A DNA stretch of 64,000 nt from Cyanobacteriota bacterium erpe_2018_sw_21hr_WHONDRS-SW48-000092_B_bin.40. Lineage in GTDB: Bacteria; Cyanobacteriota; Vampirovibrionia; Obscuribacterales; Obscuribacteraceae. The stretch's first letter is position 1. The number at the start of each line of letters is the position of its first letter. Positions 42,079 through 52,380 of the stretch are shown here, piece by piece. A program made the position numbers and the translations under genes. The stretch covers positions 22,629 to 86,628 of the forward strand of contig JAUPUU010000080.1 in assembly GCA_030917395.1 (NCBI GenBank), read 5' to 3'. A model generated the notes under the pieces. The model saw nothing but the letters and a program-made list of their open reading frames with translations. It was not told where the DNA came from and searched no databases.

Positions 42079-42534
42079 CTATTTACTATTAACAGGATCT
42101 AGCCTGACACTGCCACCAGAACTAGAATCACCATGGGGGTCAGACTTGGAGTTAAAGACTACCACTACGGTAGCCTTACTCATGCCCGTGGGCAGTGCGT
42201 CAAGGGGCTTGGCTTTATCAAATGCAGCTTGGGCACTGGCTTCAGCCTCAGCGCTCTTCGGTGAGCTAGCTACCTGCATACTCTCCACATTGCCATCGGC
42301 AGTGACTACCGCCGTTACCGTGACATGATTATTGCCATCAGGATAGTTCCATTGAGACAAGATGCGATTCCATAGACGAGCACTATAGGCTTGTCCAGCA
42401 GCAGCATCAGTTGACGGCGTCTGTCTTATTAGTTTTTTTGTAGCCCCTTTTGCCGCTGGCGCAGCTTCTGCAGCTAAGAGGGGAGTGAAAACGATGACGC
42501 TAGCAAGCAGGCAAGTTAGATTTTTCATTTCCAT
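42079..42534 (-). CDS. Secreted TonB_C-like protein
   Basis: A 151-residue exported protein with a signal peptide (ending AEAAPA) and a C-terminal domain similar to TonB/TolA C-terminal domains (YSARLWNRILSQWNYPDGNN, HVTVTAVVTADGNVESMQV, AFDKAKPLDALP). It lacks the membrane anchor and Pro-rich spanner of true TonB, so it is not an energy transducer by itself. Its ATG overlaps the stop of the upstream FIST gene by one base (TAATG), indicating translational coupling. Confidence 0.72.
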   Translation of the reverse strand: MEMKNLTCLLASVIVFTPLLAAEAAPAAKGATKKLIRQTPSTDAAAGQAYSARLWNRILSQWNYPDGNNHVTVTAVVTADGNVESMQVASSPKSAEAEASAQAAFDKAKPLDALPTGMSKATVVVVFNSKSDPHGDSSSGGSVRLDPVNSK

Positions 42535-43739
42535 TACTCTTTTTCCTTGAATATTCCAAACGAAGAAGTGTAGCCATGTAAAAAAGTAGAGTTTCCAACC
42601 GGTCCAATTTCACCATTACAGAAGAAGCCACCAATAGCAATGTCACCTAAAAAATCACGACAACAATCACTATCGTGATTGGTTCGACCGTAGAGATGCT
42701 GACCTCTTCCCAGACATGAAAAAAGGAGGGCGCCACGAGCCAACGAGCCAGATTTATCGACGTAACGCTTAAGCATGGCCCTCAAGTCATCTCTTGAAGT
42801 GGCCGAATCTCGCAAATGAAACTGAACGGTACGCTCAGAGCGCAAAACTTCACCAACAAGAAGGGCACCACTCATTGGTTCAATGCCAAAGATATTACGC
42901 ACTAAAAAATCGCCATCAACAAATCTATCTTGAAACTCATTCATCGCCACTCCAAGAAAAATGGCATCTTTAGCCAGTCTTTGCTCAGAATCTGATAATC
43001 GCTCAATTGCTTCACGCAAAACGTTAACAGCAGGCTTTCCATCAAGTTCATAAAGAAGATTGCGATCGCACTTTGTCACACGACTGGGCTTACCTATGGC
43101 GCGACAACCCTGTGCCACAACAGATTCAACTTCAATATTGCCAGATAAAGCGACGCCAACCAAGCCCGAGCGATATACCTTATCGTCGCAGATAAGGCGA
43201 TTTTCTCCGGCCTTGTGACCACCAGAAGCTAAACCACCTATTTTCACCAAGCGTGGATAAGCATAATCAAGACCTTGAATAAAAGAGTCGACCTTAAAAC
43301 TAAAGGGGTCGCATAACAAAATAAAGGAAGGTTGAAGCGAACTTTCCACCTGCATCAATTTTTCCCAGCTACCTGGGGCATCATCTAGGTCTGGCAAAGA
43401 GTCGTTAGTGACATGAAAAGTTTTGATAGCTACCCCGGGCAAAATCGCTCCGGTCAGAGATATAGCTGACTGCTGTTCAACCTCCTGGCCACCCCCGACT
43501 ATGCCACCCGCACTGCAACCAATAAAAGCTGCCGGCCCAAGACGCTGCCGTAAGGCAGCAATAATTCCCTCGAAGTACTTTTTATAGTCAGGCGAAATAA
43601 AAGCCAGAAGCAAATCCGGCTTGCCACCCAATTGGCTCTCCAGTTGCTCGGCCAAAGACTCGACCGCTGGGGCCCAGTTAGACTCAGGAGACTGAGCCGA
43701 ACGCCCCTCCATACACTCAAGAACCGAGGCCCACTTCAT
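42534..43739 (-). CDS. FIST domain sensory protein
   Basis: A 401-residue cytosolic protein with FIST_N (about 35-230: LLLAFISPDYKKYFEGIIAAL, FIGCSAGGIVGGGQEVEQQ) and FIST_C (about 240-395: DGKPAVNVLREAI, FLVRNIFGIEP, GALLFSCLGRGQHLYG) domains. FIST domains bind small ligands, perhaps amino acids, and usually accompany signal transduction modules; here it stands alone. GGAG seven bases before the ATG supports the start. It heads a three-gene operon with a TonB_C-like protein and the Memo-AMMECR1 fusion. Confidence 0.88.
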   Translation of the reverse strand: MKWASVLECMEGRSAQSPESNWAPAVESLAEQLESQLGGKPDLLLAFISPDYKKYFEGIIAALRQRLGPAAFIGCSAGGIVGGGQEVEQQSAISLTGAILPGVAIKTFHVTNDSLPDLDDAPGSWEKLMQVESSLQPSFILLCDPFSFKVDSFIQGLDYAYPRLVKIGGLASGGHKAGENRLICDDKVYRSGLVGVALSGNIEVESVVAQGCRAIGKPSRVTKCDRNLLYELDGKPAVNVLREAIERLSDSEQRLAKDAIFLGVAMNEFQDRFVDGDFLVRNIFGIEPMSGALLVGEVLRSERTVQFHLRDSATSRDDLRAMLKRYVDKSGSLARGALLFSCLGRGQHLYGRTNHDSDCCRDFLGDIAIGGFFCNGEIGPVGNSTFLHGYTSSFGIFKEKE

Positions 43740-43818
43740 CTATATCTCCATACAAAAGCATGTAATTTTACTGCCTAGCGGGCACAACTATGTAGCTTAA
43801 TACATTGCTGGAGAAAAG

Positions 43819-45714
43819 GTGGAAAGCGAAGACCAAAGCAGCGAATTTAAAGCTGACGAGCCTGGGCAAAAACCTCATCATAAAAATGACAAGGGCCCCT
43901 GGTGGAAAGTCATGTGCTTGACCGGGGTAGACTACTTTTCAACCCTGGGTTATCAGCCAGGTATTGCTTACATAGCCGCCGGCCTACTTTCACCAATTGC
44001 CACGGCAATCTTGGTCTTGCTTACCCTGTTTGGCGCTTTACCGGTCTACTACAAAGTAGCGGCCTACTCGCCGAATGGTCAGGGTAGCCTTGCCATGCTG
44101 GAAGAGCTTTTAACCAGCTGGCGGGGAAAAACCCTGGTGCTGGTACTGCTCGGCTTTGCCGCCACCGACTTCATCATTACCATCACCCTCTCTGCCGCCG
44201 ACGCTGCCGCTCACATCACGGCCAATCCGATTTTGAGCAAAATTTTGCCCTTGGGCCAAATGGGGCTAACCACTCTATTAATACTTCTTCTCGGTGCCAT
44301 ATTTATCAAGGGCTTCGGCGAAGCCATAGGTCTTTCGGTGGTCTTAGTCTCAGTCTATTTAGTGCTCAATCTTGCCACTGTCGTTGCCGCTGGTATTGAA
44401 CTTAGTCATAGCCTAGACCATTTTTCTAAATGGAGTAATCAGTTAGTTGTAGACCATCATTCAATTTGGAACATGCTAGGAATTTCGATGGTGCTCTTTC
44501 CTAAATTGGCCCTCGGGCTTTCTGGCTTTGAGACCGGAGTAGCAGTAATGCCGCTGGTCAAAGGTAGCAATAGAGCTGATGCCAGCGCAGAAGAAGACCT
44601 AAACGGCCGCATTGATCATACGAAGAAATTGCTTTTGACCTCGGCTTTGATTATGAGCGTTTTTCTCATAGCTAGCTCCTTTGCCACGACCCTGTTAATT
44701 GAACCAGCAGACTTTCAAGAAGGTGGTGCAGCCAACGGTAGAGCTCTTTCATATCTCTGCCACAAACTATTGGGCGAAGTGGTTGGCACAGTCTACGACC
44801 TCAGCAGTATCTCTATTCTCTGGTTTGCCGGAGCCTCAGCCATGGCTGGTTTGCTCAATTTGGTACCCCGTTATCTGCCACGTTACGGCATGGCTCCTGA
44901 TTGGGCCAGCGCCAAGAATCCTCTGGTAATATTCCTCACAGCAGTGGCCCTGGCTGTCACTATTATATTCAAAGCCAATGTTGACGCTCAGGCTGGTGCC
45001 TATGCCACCGGGGTCCTGGTGCTGATTACTTCAGCGGCCTTAGCAGTCACTCTCAAAGTCTGGGCATCTGCCAAAATCGCTCGCTTCGCCTACGCCCTGA
45101 TCACCCTTATTTTTCTCTACACCACGGTCTTGAATATTAAAGAAAGACCTGACGGATTGCACATAGCAACCTTTTTCATTACTGCCATTTTGCTCACTTC
45201 AATTATTTCAAGAGCGCTGCGCTCAACTGAGCTGCGTATTAGAGAAGTAGTGCTAGACAGCACGGCCAAACAATTTATCAAAGATGACCCCGACCAAGAA
45301 ATTCGTCTGGTTGCCCATAGGCCAGGAGGAGACCTAGAAAAAGCCGAACAAGAAGCAATGACCACGCACAACCTTCACAACGAGTATCTAATTTTTGTCG
45401 AAGTAACTGTTAGTGATGCTTCTCAATTTAAACTTAGGCAAGTTATCGTGCGGGGTGAGCAAGTTGGCCGCTTTCGTGTACTAAAATGCACCAGCCCAGC
45501 CATTCCTAATGCTATAGCGGCCTTGCTTCTGCATGTCCGTGACGCCACCAAAAGACAAGCTCACATTTATATGGGTTGGACAGAAGGCAATCCGCTACTA
45601 TACGTTATTAGGTTTATCTTCTTAGGAGAAGGTGAAACCGCACCAGTCACTAGGGAGATCTTAAGAGAGGCTGAAGTCGACCCAATCAAACGCCCTAAAG
45701 TGCATGTCGGTTAA
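43819..45714 (+). CDS. APC-superfamily transporter
   Basis: A 631-residue inner-membrane permease with about 11-12 transmembrane helices between residues 45 and 470 and a cytosolic C-terminal domain of about 150 residues. The first helix pair ([26 protein letters not shown]) and [13 protein letters not shown] match APC amino acid/polyamine permeases, in particular the KUP-like branch with a soluble tail. The substrate is not determinable. The GTG at 43819 follows GGAGAAAAG. It is divergent from the FIST operon and 20 bp upstream of a Ser/Thr kinase, which could phosphorylate it. Confidence 0.85.
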   Translation: MESEDQSSEFKADEPGQKPHHKNDKGPWWKVMCLTGVDYFSTLGYQPGIAYIAAGLLSPIATAILVLLTLFGALPVYYKVAAYSPNGQGSLAMLEELLTSWRGKTLVLVLLGFAATDFIITITLSAADAAAHITANPILSKILPLGQMGLTTLLILLLGAIFIKGFGEAIGLSVVLVSVYLVLNLATVVAAGIELSHSLDHFSKWSNQLVVDHHSIWNMLGISMVLFPKLALGLSGFETGVAVMPLVKGSNRADASAEEDLNGRIDHTKKLLLTSALIMSVFLIASSFATTLLIEPADFQEGGAANGRALSYLCHKLLGEVVGTVYDLSSISILWFAGASAMAGLLNLVPRYLPRYGMAPDWASAKNPLVIFLTAVALAVTIIFKANVDAQAGAYATGVLVLITSAALAVTLKVWASAKIARFAYALITLIFLYTTVLNIKERPDGLHIATFFITAILLTSIISRALRSTELRIREVVLDSTAKQFIKDDPDQEIRLVAHRPGGDLEKAEQEAMTTHNLHNEYLIFVEVTVSDASQFKLRQVIVRGEQVGRFRVLKCTSPAIPNAIAALLLHVRDATKRQAHIYMGWTEGNPLLYVIRFIFLGEGETAPVTREILREAEVDPIKRPKVHVG

Positions 45715-45734
45715 TACAGCAGTAGAATAGAAAT

Positions 45735-46658
45735 ATGCCCATCATCGAAGCAGAAGACGAAGCCCTAATTGGCTCAACTATTGAGAATCGCTTTGTGCTA
45801 GACCGCATTCTTGGTCGAGGCGGCATCAGCACAGTCTATTTAGGCCGCCATAACCGTGTAGATATGACCGTGGCGGTAAAAATATTACACACTCATTTTT
45901 CCGACACCGAAGAGAGTATCGAACGCTTCAAGCGAGAAGCAATCATTATTAATGCGCTTAACCACCCCAATATTGTTCATATGATTTCGTACGGTATATT
46001 GCATGATACTGACAGTAAATCTAAAGAAGAAGCTAGGCCCTATCTAGTTTTAGAGCACCTTGAAGGACACGGCCTCGATCACCTCCTTGATCAGCAGACC
46101 AGGCTTTCCCCGGAACAATCACTTGAGATAATCAATGCAGTGGTTGATGGCCTCATCTTCGCTCACGAACTAGGCATTGTTCACCGCGATATAAAACCGA
46201 GCAATGTCATGCTTGTAGACAAGCTCTCCGAGTCAGATAAGCCGTATAGTGATGGCCACTCAAATGTCAAACTGCTAGATTTTGGCATCGCTAAATGCCA
46301 ATCAGCCCACGACAAAACCTCGCAGAAGCTCACCCAACCAGGCTTTATTTTCGGCAGCCCACTGTACATGAGCCCAGAGCAGTGCAAAGGTGATGAGCTA
46401 GACATTCGCTCAGACATCTATTCATTGGGTTGTATGTTCTATGAAATGCTATCTGGCCGAGCCCCGCTCAGAGGCAGCAATGCCATGCATACATTTGCCA
46501 TGCACCTCTATGAGATGCCTTTAGCGTTTAAGAACCTACCAGAGCCGGTTAAGATAAGCTCCAAGTTAGAAAAAATCATCTTCAAATGTCTCACTAAACG
46601 GCCAGAAGACCGCTATAAATCGTGCACTGAATTGAAGAAAGCTTTATCCGCCCTATAA
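45735..46658 (+). CDS. Cytosolic Hanks-type Ser/Thr protein kinase
   Basis: A 307-residue single-domain kinase without a membrane helix. GRGGISTVYLG, VAVKIL, HRDIKPSNVML (Asp152), DFGIAKCQ and GSPLYMSPEQC are intact, so it should be active. An insertion after the DFG region (AHDKTSQKLTQPG) and one before the HRD loop are modest. It is 20 bp downstream of the transporter gene. No phosphatase or FHA partner is adjacent. Confidence 0.9.
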   Translation: MPIIEAEDEALIGSTIENRFVLDRILGRGGISTVYLGRHNRVDMTVAVKILHTHFSDTEESIERFKREAIIINALNHPNIVHMISYGILHDTDSKSKEEARPYLVLEHLEGHGLDHLLDQQTRLSPEQSLEIINAVVDGLIFAHELGIVHRDIKPSNVMLVDKLSESDKPYSDGHSNVKLLDFGIAKCQSAHDKTSQKLTQPGFIFGSPLYMSPEQCKGDELDIRSDIYSLGCMFYEMLSGRAPLRGSNAMHTFAMHLYEMPLAFKNLPEPVKISSKLEKIIFKCLTKRPEDRYKSCTELKKALSAL

Positions 46659-46665
46659 AGCAAGG

Positions 46666-48060
46666 TCAGCTTTTATCTGGCGCGGTCATGCGCATCGGGT
46701 CAAGCAAAGTCGTCACCTCTTCCTCGCTCAATTTAGTCTTCTCTCTGGCGATTTCGCGCACAGTCTTACCACTGGTATAGGCCTCATGAGCAATGGACGC
46801 AGCCATATCATAACCAACAGCTGGCACTAGAGCAGTACAGAGAGCCAGACCGCGCTCCACAAGTTTTGGTCCATTATCAGTAGCCGTCAAGCCGTCGACA
46901 CATTTGAACGTAAAATTTGATACCGCAGCAGCCAACAATTCGATTGACTGAATGAGATTATAGGCAGCCACTGGCATCATTACATTCAATTCAAAATTTC
47001 CCGATGCACCGGCAATTGCAATAGTGGCATCATTACCAATTACTTGAGCCGAAACCATAATTAGCGATTCGGCAATAACCGGATTAACCTTTGCCGGCAT
47101 AATAGAAGAACCGGGCTGCACTTCAGGCAGAGCGATTTCAGCGAATCCCGCTCTAGGACCGCAACCTAGCCAACGTATGTCATTGGCTAGCTTAATTAAA
47201 CTAACAGCAATTGTCTTAAGCACACCGGAAGCATCAACAATCTCATCGAGAGTGCCCTGTGCCTGAAAATGGTTACTAGTCTCACGCAAGGGAAAGCCAA
47301 GACGTTTAGATATTCGCGTCAAGACTTTTTGGGCAAACTTTTGCCTGGTATTAATGCCGGTGCCAACGGCAGTGCCGCCGAGGGCCACTTCCGATAAACG
47401 AGTTTGAGCATATTCTAAACGCAATAGAGCCCGCTCCACTTGCCCCGCATAGCCTTCAAACTCTTGACCCAAGCGTATCGGCGTAGCGTCTTGCAAATGG
47501 GTTCTACCAGTCTTAATCACTGGCATAAATTCTGAAGACTTAAGGCGCAAGCTGCTCTCTAATTTCAACAATGCTGGTTTCAACTGTTCGTTGATTGCAA
47601 TCAAGGCAGCGATATGAATGGCAGTAGGAATGGCGTCATTAGATGACATACCATTATTGACGTGATCATTGGGATGTACCAAATTGCGATCGCCACGCTT
47701 GCCGCCTAGAATCTCAATAGCTCTATTGGCAATTACTTCATTGGCATTCATATTAGTTGATGTACCAGAGCCAGTCTGAAAAATATCAACCACAAATTCA
47801 CCGTCAAGCTTGCCGGCTACAACTTCTTCACAAGCCAAAATTATGGCATCCGCTAACTTGCCATCAACATCAGCGAATTCTTTATTTACTTCGGCTGCAC
47901 AAAGCTTGATCAGACCAAGAGCACGAATGAAACAACGTTGAAATTTCAAATCTGAAATAGGGAAGTTGAGAACAGCGCGCTGTGTGCTGGCGCCATAATA
48001 AGCAGAAATTGGAACGTCCATCCCGCCCATAGAATCGCGCTCAACTCTAGTATTAGTCAT
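46666..48060 (-). CDS. fumC: Fumarate hydratase, class II
   Basis: A 464-residue member of the fumarase/aspartase superfamily catalysing fumarate + H2O to malate. QTGSGTSTNMNANEVIANRA, HPNDHVNNGMSSNDAIPT and the mobile-loop signature GSSIMPAKVNPV are intact. The related aspartases differ in this first segment (AGAG instead of TGSG), which favours fumarase; the loop A in place of the usual G is a minor variant. No other TCA gene is adjacent, though KorAB in the same window would supply succinyl-CoA. Confidence 0.88.
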   Translation of the reverse strand: MTNTRVERDSMGGMDVPISAYYGASTQRAVLNFPISDLKFQRCFIRALGLIKLCAAEVNKEFADVDGKLADAIILACEEVVAGKLDGEFVVDIFQTGSGTSTNMNANEVIANRAIEILGGKRGDRNLVHPNDHVNNGMSSNDAIPTAIHIAALIAINEQLKPALLKLESSLRLKSSEFMPVIKTGRTHLQDATPIRLGQEFEGYAGQVERALLRLEYAQTRLSEVALGGTAVGTGINTRQKFAQKVLTRISKRLGFPLRETSNHFQAQGTLDEIVDASGVLKTIAVSLIKLANDIRWLGCGPRAGFAEIALPEVQPGSSIMPAKVNPVIAESLIMVSAQVIGNDATIAIAGASGNFELNVMMPVAAYNLIQSIELLAAAVSNFTFKCVDGLTATDNGPKLVERGLALCTALVPAVGYDMAASIAHEAYTSGKTVREIAREKTKLSEEEVTTLLDPMRMTAPDKS

Positions 48061-48196
48061 AGTCTTAAATAGCCTTGCGAATTAACTGTGCAATTATAGA
48101 GAAGTAGCCCTCACCCAATACCTTAAGTTAAAGAGTAAACTTAAAAAAAATGCATAGTTTCAATAAAGTTGAGCGTCAGACTCGTAAAGTCTAAGT

Positions 48197-49048
48197 ATGA
48201 ATACTCTAAAAACAATTGTGCTCATGGGTTTTCTTACCGCTTTGATAGTAGCGGTAGGCGGTCTAATTGGTGGCAGGGAAGGCCTGGTAATGGCCTTTGT
48301 CTTCGCCATAGCCACTAATGTAATGAGCTACTGGTTTTCGGCGCCAATGGCTCTGGCAATGTCACGGGCTCGGCCCATAAGTCAAGCTGAAGCACCAGAA
48401 CTTTATGAAATTGTGGGCCGCCTGGCTAACGAAGCAAAGATACCCATGCCCACGGTTTATCTTATTGACGACGACTCGCCCAATGCTTTTGCTACGGGGC
48501 GAGACCCAGCCCACTCAGCTATTGCTGTCACCAGAGGCATCACTCAGCTCTTGACCCTGGGCGAACTTGAAGCTGTACTAGCTCATGAGCTGGGCCATGT
48601 TAAAAACCGAGACATTCTAATATCAACCATTGCTGCAGTATTGGCTGGAGTAGTGACAACGATCGCCCATTACGGCATGTATTTTGGGACCAGCTACAGC
48701 TCTAACAATGACGACAACAGACCAGCAAACCCTATTTTTGTTTTGCTCTTAATCATTCTGGCTCCTCTAGCAGCCAGCTTGATCAACCTTGGCATATCAC
48801 GCTCAAGAGAATTTGAGGCCGATGCCACCGGCGCTCACATTTGCGGCAGGCCTCTGGCTTTAGCTTCCGCCCTGGCAAAAATAGAAAAATTAAGCCAATT
48901 TCGACCAATGACAGCAGCGAATCCCGCCCTATCATCGCTCTACATTGCCCAACCAAATCAAGCTGGTTGGCTCATGAACCTGTTTTCCACCCACCCACCG
49001 ATGATCGAGCGCATTGCCCGTCTACAAGAAATGAGCGAGAAATTTTAA
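48197..49048 (+). CDS. htpX: M48 zinc metalloprotease HtpX
   Basis: A 283-residue inner-membrane protease: two N-terminal transmembrane helices (about 5-50), the zinc motif HELGH (His130, Glu131, His134) in LAHELGHVKNRD, two further helices (about 145-200) and the third ligand region REFEADATGAH. HtpX degrades damaged membrane proteins. A degenerate relative lacking these residues lies 8 kb upstream. Its stop is 1 bp from the convergent acyl-CoA synthetase stop. Confidence 0.95.
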   Translation: MNTLKTIVLMGFLTALIVAVGGLIGGREGLVMAFVFAIATNVMSYWFSAPMALAMSRARPISQAEAPELYEIVGRLANEAKIPMPTVYLIDDDSPNAFATGRDPAHSAIAVTRGITQLLTLGELEAVLAHELGHVKNRDILISTIAAVLAGVVTTIAHYGMYFGTSYSSNNDDNRPANPIFVLLLIILAPLAASLINLGISRSREFEADATGAHICGRPLALASALAKIEKLSQFRPMTAANPALSSLYIAQPNQAGWLMNLFSTHPPMIERIARLQEMSEKF

Positions 49049-49049
49049 A

Positions 49050-50783
49050 CTATGAGAGTAAGCGCTTGAGGACCTTGCCCGTAGAATTTTTCGGAATAAT
49101 ATCGACGAAATCAACTAAACGCGGCACTTTATAGTCAGCCATGTGTTTGGCACAGAAAGCTTTGATTTCACTGTCAGATACACTGCCTGGTTCTTTTAAG
49201 ACAACAAAGGCCTTAACTCGCTCTCCCATATATTGGTCAGGTACACCAATCACAGCCACATCGCGAACTTCTGGCATACGCAGAATTGCCGCTTCAACTT
49301 CTCGGGGATAAATATTCATACCGCCACGAATGATTAGCTCTTTGCTGCGGCCCACCACAAAAACATAGCCATGCTCATCGATGTAACCCAAATCACCAGT
49401 ATGCAGCCAACCATCTTTGATATTATCGGCAGTGGCAACCGGGTTATTGAGATAGCCTTTCATGATGTTGGCACCACGAATACAAAGCTCGCCAACTTCA
49501 GTGGTGTGGGCATACTTGCCGTCGCTACCAAAGACAGCTACTTCTAGCCCTGGCATAGCTGGACCGACCGATCCGTACTTTCGCAGACTACTCGGATTAA
49601 AAGTAGCAATAACAGAGCATTCAGTCAGTGCCCAACCTTCCAAAACAGGCACATCAAGCTGAATCTCAAGTTTTTTCATCAGCTCTACAGGCATAGCAGA
49701 GCCGCCCACAAGACCCAAGCGCAATGATGCGAGAGAACGGGGCTGTCGCTCTAACTCAAGAGATAGAAATTGAAACATAGTCGGTACAGCAGGCAATACG
49801 GTCACTTGCTCGGACTCTATCAAATTTGCTAAGGCCGCTGCTTCAAAGTGCTCTAACAAAATCATGGTGGCGCCTTGCTTGATCGTACCGAGCAAGACCA
49901 CAATCAGGCCATATAAGTGACAGAGTGGCAAAACGGCAGCAAGCCTATCGTCGCTAGCTACATCAAGACGATGAGGATAAGTGTTGACCGCAGTGAGAAG
50001 ATTCAAGAAAGTCAGCATTGCCCCTTTGGGCTTGCCAGTCGTGCCAGATGTGTAGACAACTAAAGCTAGGTCTTCATTTAGATCAACGTCACTAGCACTA
50101 GACCCAAGTAGTGCTATCAGATCGGCAGATGACGGAGCAGAGAATGCCTCTTGAGCTTCAAGATGCTGCAACCAGCAATTCATGCCGCTATCAAATTTAT
50201 CATTGCCGAGGCGAATTACATCGAATGCGGAAGTCATGAGAGACTCCGCACCGCTGTCAGCAGCGCCACCGAGCAGGAAGAGCTTGCGCAGGGGTAGCTG
50301 GTTGAGAGTGCTTTGAACTTCCTGGCTACTGCCATTTTCACAGTCGATAAAACGGCTATGGGCAATTAGAGCCACTGACTGAGAATCAGACAATACATGA
50401 CCTATCTCTTCAGCCTTGAGCAGAGGATTGATTGGTACAACTGTAGCTCCTAAAGAGCTTATGGCGAAAAAGGCGGCTAGGAATTCAGAGTGATTAGGGA
50501 AGTACAAGCCAACTTTGTCACCACGCTTGATACCATGCTCAGCTAGCAGCTGCGCTAGATAAAGCGAACGAGCTAAGGCCTGAGCATAAGAATAATCAAG
50601 GTGATTGTGCCGTAATACTTTTTTCTGCTGAAATTTTAAAGCGGCCTCAAGCAAAAGATCGAATAAGCCGCCACCAACAATTGGTAACTTCGGACACAAA
50701 TCAAAACTATGCGCAGTGTTTTCGCATTCCCGCACAGACACCTGCTGTTGCTCTTGCACTTGAAGTTGAATGATTTCAGCCAT
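49050..50783 (-). CDS. Acyl-CoA synthetase (AMP-binding enzyme)
   Basis: A 577-residue adenylating enzyme that activates a carboxylate with ATP and loads CoA. The P-loop-like VVYTSGTTGKPKGAML, the hinge HTGDLGYIDEHGYVFVVGRSKELI and the catalytic lysine region PKNSTGKVLKRLL are intact. The closest type is long-chain fatty acid-CoA ligase, but substrate specificity cannot be read. A 45-residue N-terminal extension rich in Gln (EIIQLQVQEQQQ) precedes the domain. The start is uncertain. Confidence 0.88.
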   Translation of the reverse strand: MAEIIQLQVQEQQQVSVRECENTAHSFDLCPKLPIVGGGLFDLLLEAALKFQQKKVLRHNHLDYSYAQALARSLYLAQLLAEHGIKRGDKVGLYFPNHSEFLAAFFAISSLGATVVPINPLLKAEEIGHVLSDSQSVALIAHSRFIDCENGSSQEVQSTLNQLPLRKLFLLGGAADSGAESLMTSAFDVIRLGNDKFDSGMNCWLQHLEAQEAFSAPSSADLIALLGSSASDVDLNEDLALVVYTSGTTGKPKGAMLTFLNLLTAVNTYPHRLDVASDDRLAAVLPLCHLYGLIVVLLGTIKQGATMILLEHFEAAALANLIESEQVTVLPAVPTMFQFLSLELERQPRSLASLRLGLVGGSAMPVELMKKLEIQLDVPVLEGWALTECSVIATFNPSSLRKYGSVGPAMPGLEVAVFGSDGKYAHTTEVGELCIRGANIMKGYLNNPVATADNIKDGWLHTGDLGYIDEHGYVFVVGRSKELIIRGGMNIYPREVEAAILRMPEVRDVAVIGVPDQYMGERVKAFVVLKEPGSVSDSEIKAFCAKHMADYKVPRLVDFVDIIPKNSTGKVLKRLLS

Positions 50784-50858
50784 CGCTATAGTTTAGGACA
50801 TGACAGCCTGGAGAGTGCCCGCCGCGAATAAGTCATTTTTAATCTTGCCACTCGGCTT

Positions 50859-51635
50859 TTAGGGCTCGTGAATCAAAGCGAAATCTACGGCAACGGCCCC
50901 AGCACCCTCTTTGACAACCACCACCATATTTGACTCTCTCAAAGCAGCCGAAGCAGTGCGCCAGAGCTGACGTCCCCGATAATTCTTACCGACTAGATCC
51001 AGTTCAAGGCGCCCACTTTTCTTTGCTGGTTGACGCTGCAGCAGTGAACCACCAGGAGCCCGCTCTACTGACATTTTGGTACGACCAGGCAACTTGCGCT
51101 TGGCTACCTGTATTGAAGGAACATAAGCGATCAAATTTGCCGGATAGTTCAAAACAAGCTCAGGGGCAATTTTTTGGCGACTTAGTAAAAGCCCAACATT
51201 TTCAACCCCTGGATTCTCATCAAACTGCAAAGCACTTTCGGTTGGCACGATGCAGTCGCGGCCTCGTTTGACTAAGTTATCAGTACCGGTCTCTGCCAGA
51301 GGGAAAAGAACTGACTTTGTTCCCTTAGTGCCCTGGCGCATAATAATGTAGACATAGGCATCAGCATTAGCAAAGACGTGAAAGCGAATTTGATCGCCGC
51401 TGCGAAACTTACATTTGTTGTTGGTCTTATAGAGCTTTCCAGCTCGATTTAACTCAATGAAATAAGCGACACCTAAATTCTGTCTGCTCTCAGGATTAAC
51501 AAGTTGGCGCAAAAAAGCACTGCGCGCTGAAGTTGCACGACTGCTCTTCAAGGGACGCGCCGAAGTGCCTGGACAACTAAACAAGCAGATTGAAGCTGCG
51601 ACCAGTAGGCACAAAAGCTTGCTGAACCTGAGCAT
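50859..51635 (-). CDS. Secreted DUF4384-like protein
   Basis: A 258-residue protein with a signal peptide (MLRFSKLLCLLVAASICLF) and a domain matching DUF4384: FRSGDQIRFHVFANADAYVYIIMRQGTKG, followed by FPLAETGTDNLV and an LQFDENPGVE segment. A basic C-terminal third (KRKLPGRTK, RLELDLVGKNYRG) follows. DUF4384 occurs with caspase-like or kinase genes but its role is unknown. It is 7 bp downstream of the thioredoxin-like gene. Confidence 0.68.
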   Translation of the reverse strand: MLRFSKLLCLLVAASICLFSCPGTSARPLKSSRATSARSAFLRQLVNPESRQNLGVAYFIELNRAGKLYKTNNKCKFRSGDQIRFHVFANADAYVYIIMRQGTKGTKSVLFPLAETGTDNLVKRGRDCIVPTESALQFDENPGVENVGLLLSRQKIAPELVLNYPANLIAYVPSIQVAKRKLPGRTKMSVERAPGGSLLQRQPAKKSGRLELDLVGKNYRGRQLWRTASAALRESNMVVVVKEGAGAVAVDFALIHEP

Positions 51636-51642
51636 TGACGAC

Positions 51643-52374
51643 CTATTTTAGAATTTTGTTGATACTGCTAGAGATATTACTTTCGCTGGTAAATCCAATC
51701 GAATAACTTGAAACCTCTCCCTCAGGATTGAGGAAGACCATCGTCGGTATAGGGCTAACTTCATATTGATCCATGAGCGGCTGAGAGTTAGGATCGTCAA
51801 CATCAACGCGCATAAAAGTAACTCTCTCGCCATAATTGCTCTTCACTTTTGCCAGAGCGCTATCGAGCTGCTTACAAGGTTGGCACCAGTCTGCGTAGAA
51901 ATCGATAACCGTCGGCAAGGCAGCACCACCCAGGCCTCTCGTGCGACCAAGGCCAAGCATAGCGGCAATCATACGAGTCTGTGGGCCAGTCTTAGGCTTG
52001 ATCATTTGGTTGGGCATACCCATGAGGGCCATATTAGCTTTTTGAGCACTGACAGAACCGTGGCCAAGGCGCACTGCTAAGCGGAAATGCTCACGAGCCT
52101 TAAGGGCATTTTTACTCTTTAAATATGCCTGACCCAACAATAAATGGCTCTCGGCGTTCTTTGGATCGGCCAAAACCTTTGCTTCTAACTCTTTAATCAG
52201 CGCTGGACTAGCACTAGGAGCTACAAACTTAGTAGTTTTGGCTTTGACCGAAGCTAAACTTTGACTAGCCACGGGCAAACTATGAGCCGGTGAACTAAAA
52301 CCAGCTACGAGCAAAGCCAGAAATAGACTCAGTTTCAAACTTAGTTTTGGGTCCCGTACAAATACAGAAATCAT
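51643..52374 (-). CDS. Secreted TPR-thioredoxin fusion
   Basis: A 243-residue exported protein: signal peptide (about 12-32), a TPR unit (AESHLLLGQAYLKSKNALKAREHFRLA) and a C-terminal thioredoxin fold with the active-site WCQPCK (Trp163, Cys164, Cys167). FYADWCQPC and PIPTMVFLNPEGEV are the classic strand and cis-Pro elements. It should act as a periplasmic disulfide reductase or in thiol transfer. AGGTAAG precedes the ATG. It lies 6 bp after the hydrolase and 7 bp before the DUF4384 gene. Confidence 0.85.
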   Translation of the reverse strand: MISVFVRDPKLSLKLSLFLALLVAGFSSPAHSLPVASQSLASVKAKTTKFVAPSASPALIKELEAKVLADPKNAESHLLLGQAYLKSKNALKAREHFRLAVRLGHGSVSAQKANMALMGMPNQMIKPKTGPQTRMIAAMLGLGRTRGLGGAALPTVIDFYADWCQPCKQLDSALAKVKSNYGERVTFMRVDVDDPNSQPLMDQYEVSPIPTMVFLNPEGEVSSYSIGFTSESNISSSINKILK

Positions 52375-52380
52375 GCTTAC

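Noticed and set aside
46666..48060. Aspartate ammonia-lyase instead of fumarase
   Set aside because: The QTGSGTSTNMN segment and HPNDHVNNGMSSND fit class II fumarases better than the AGAG-type segment of aspartases.
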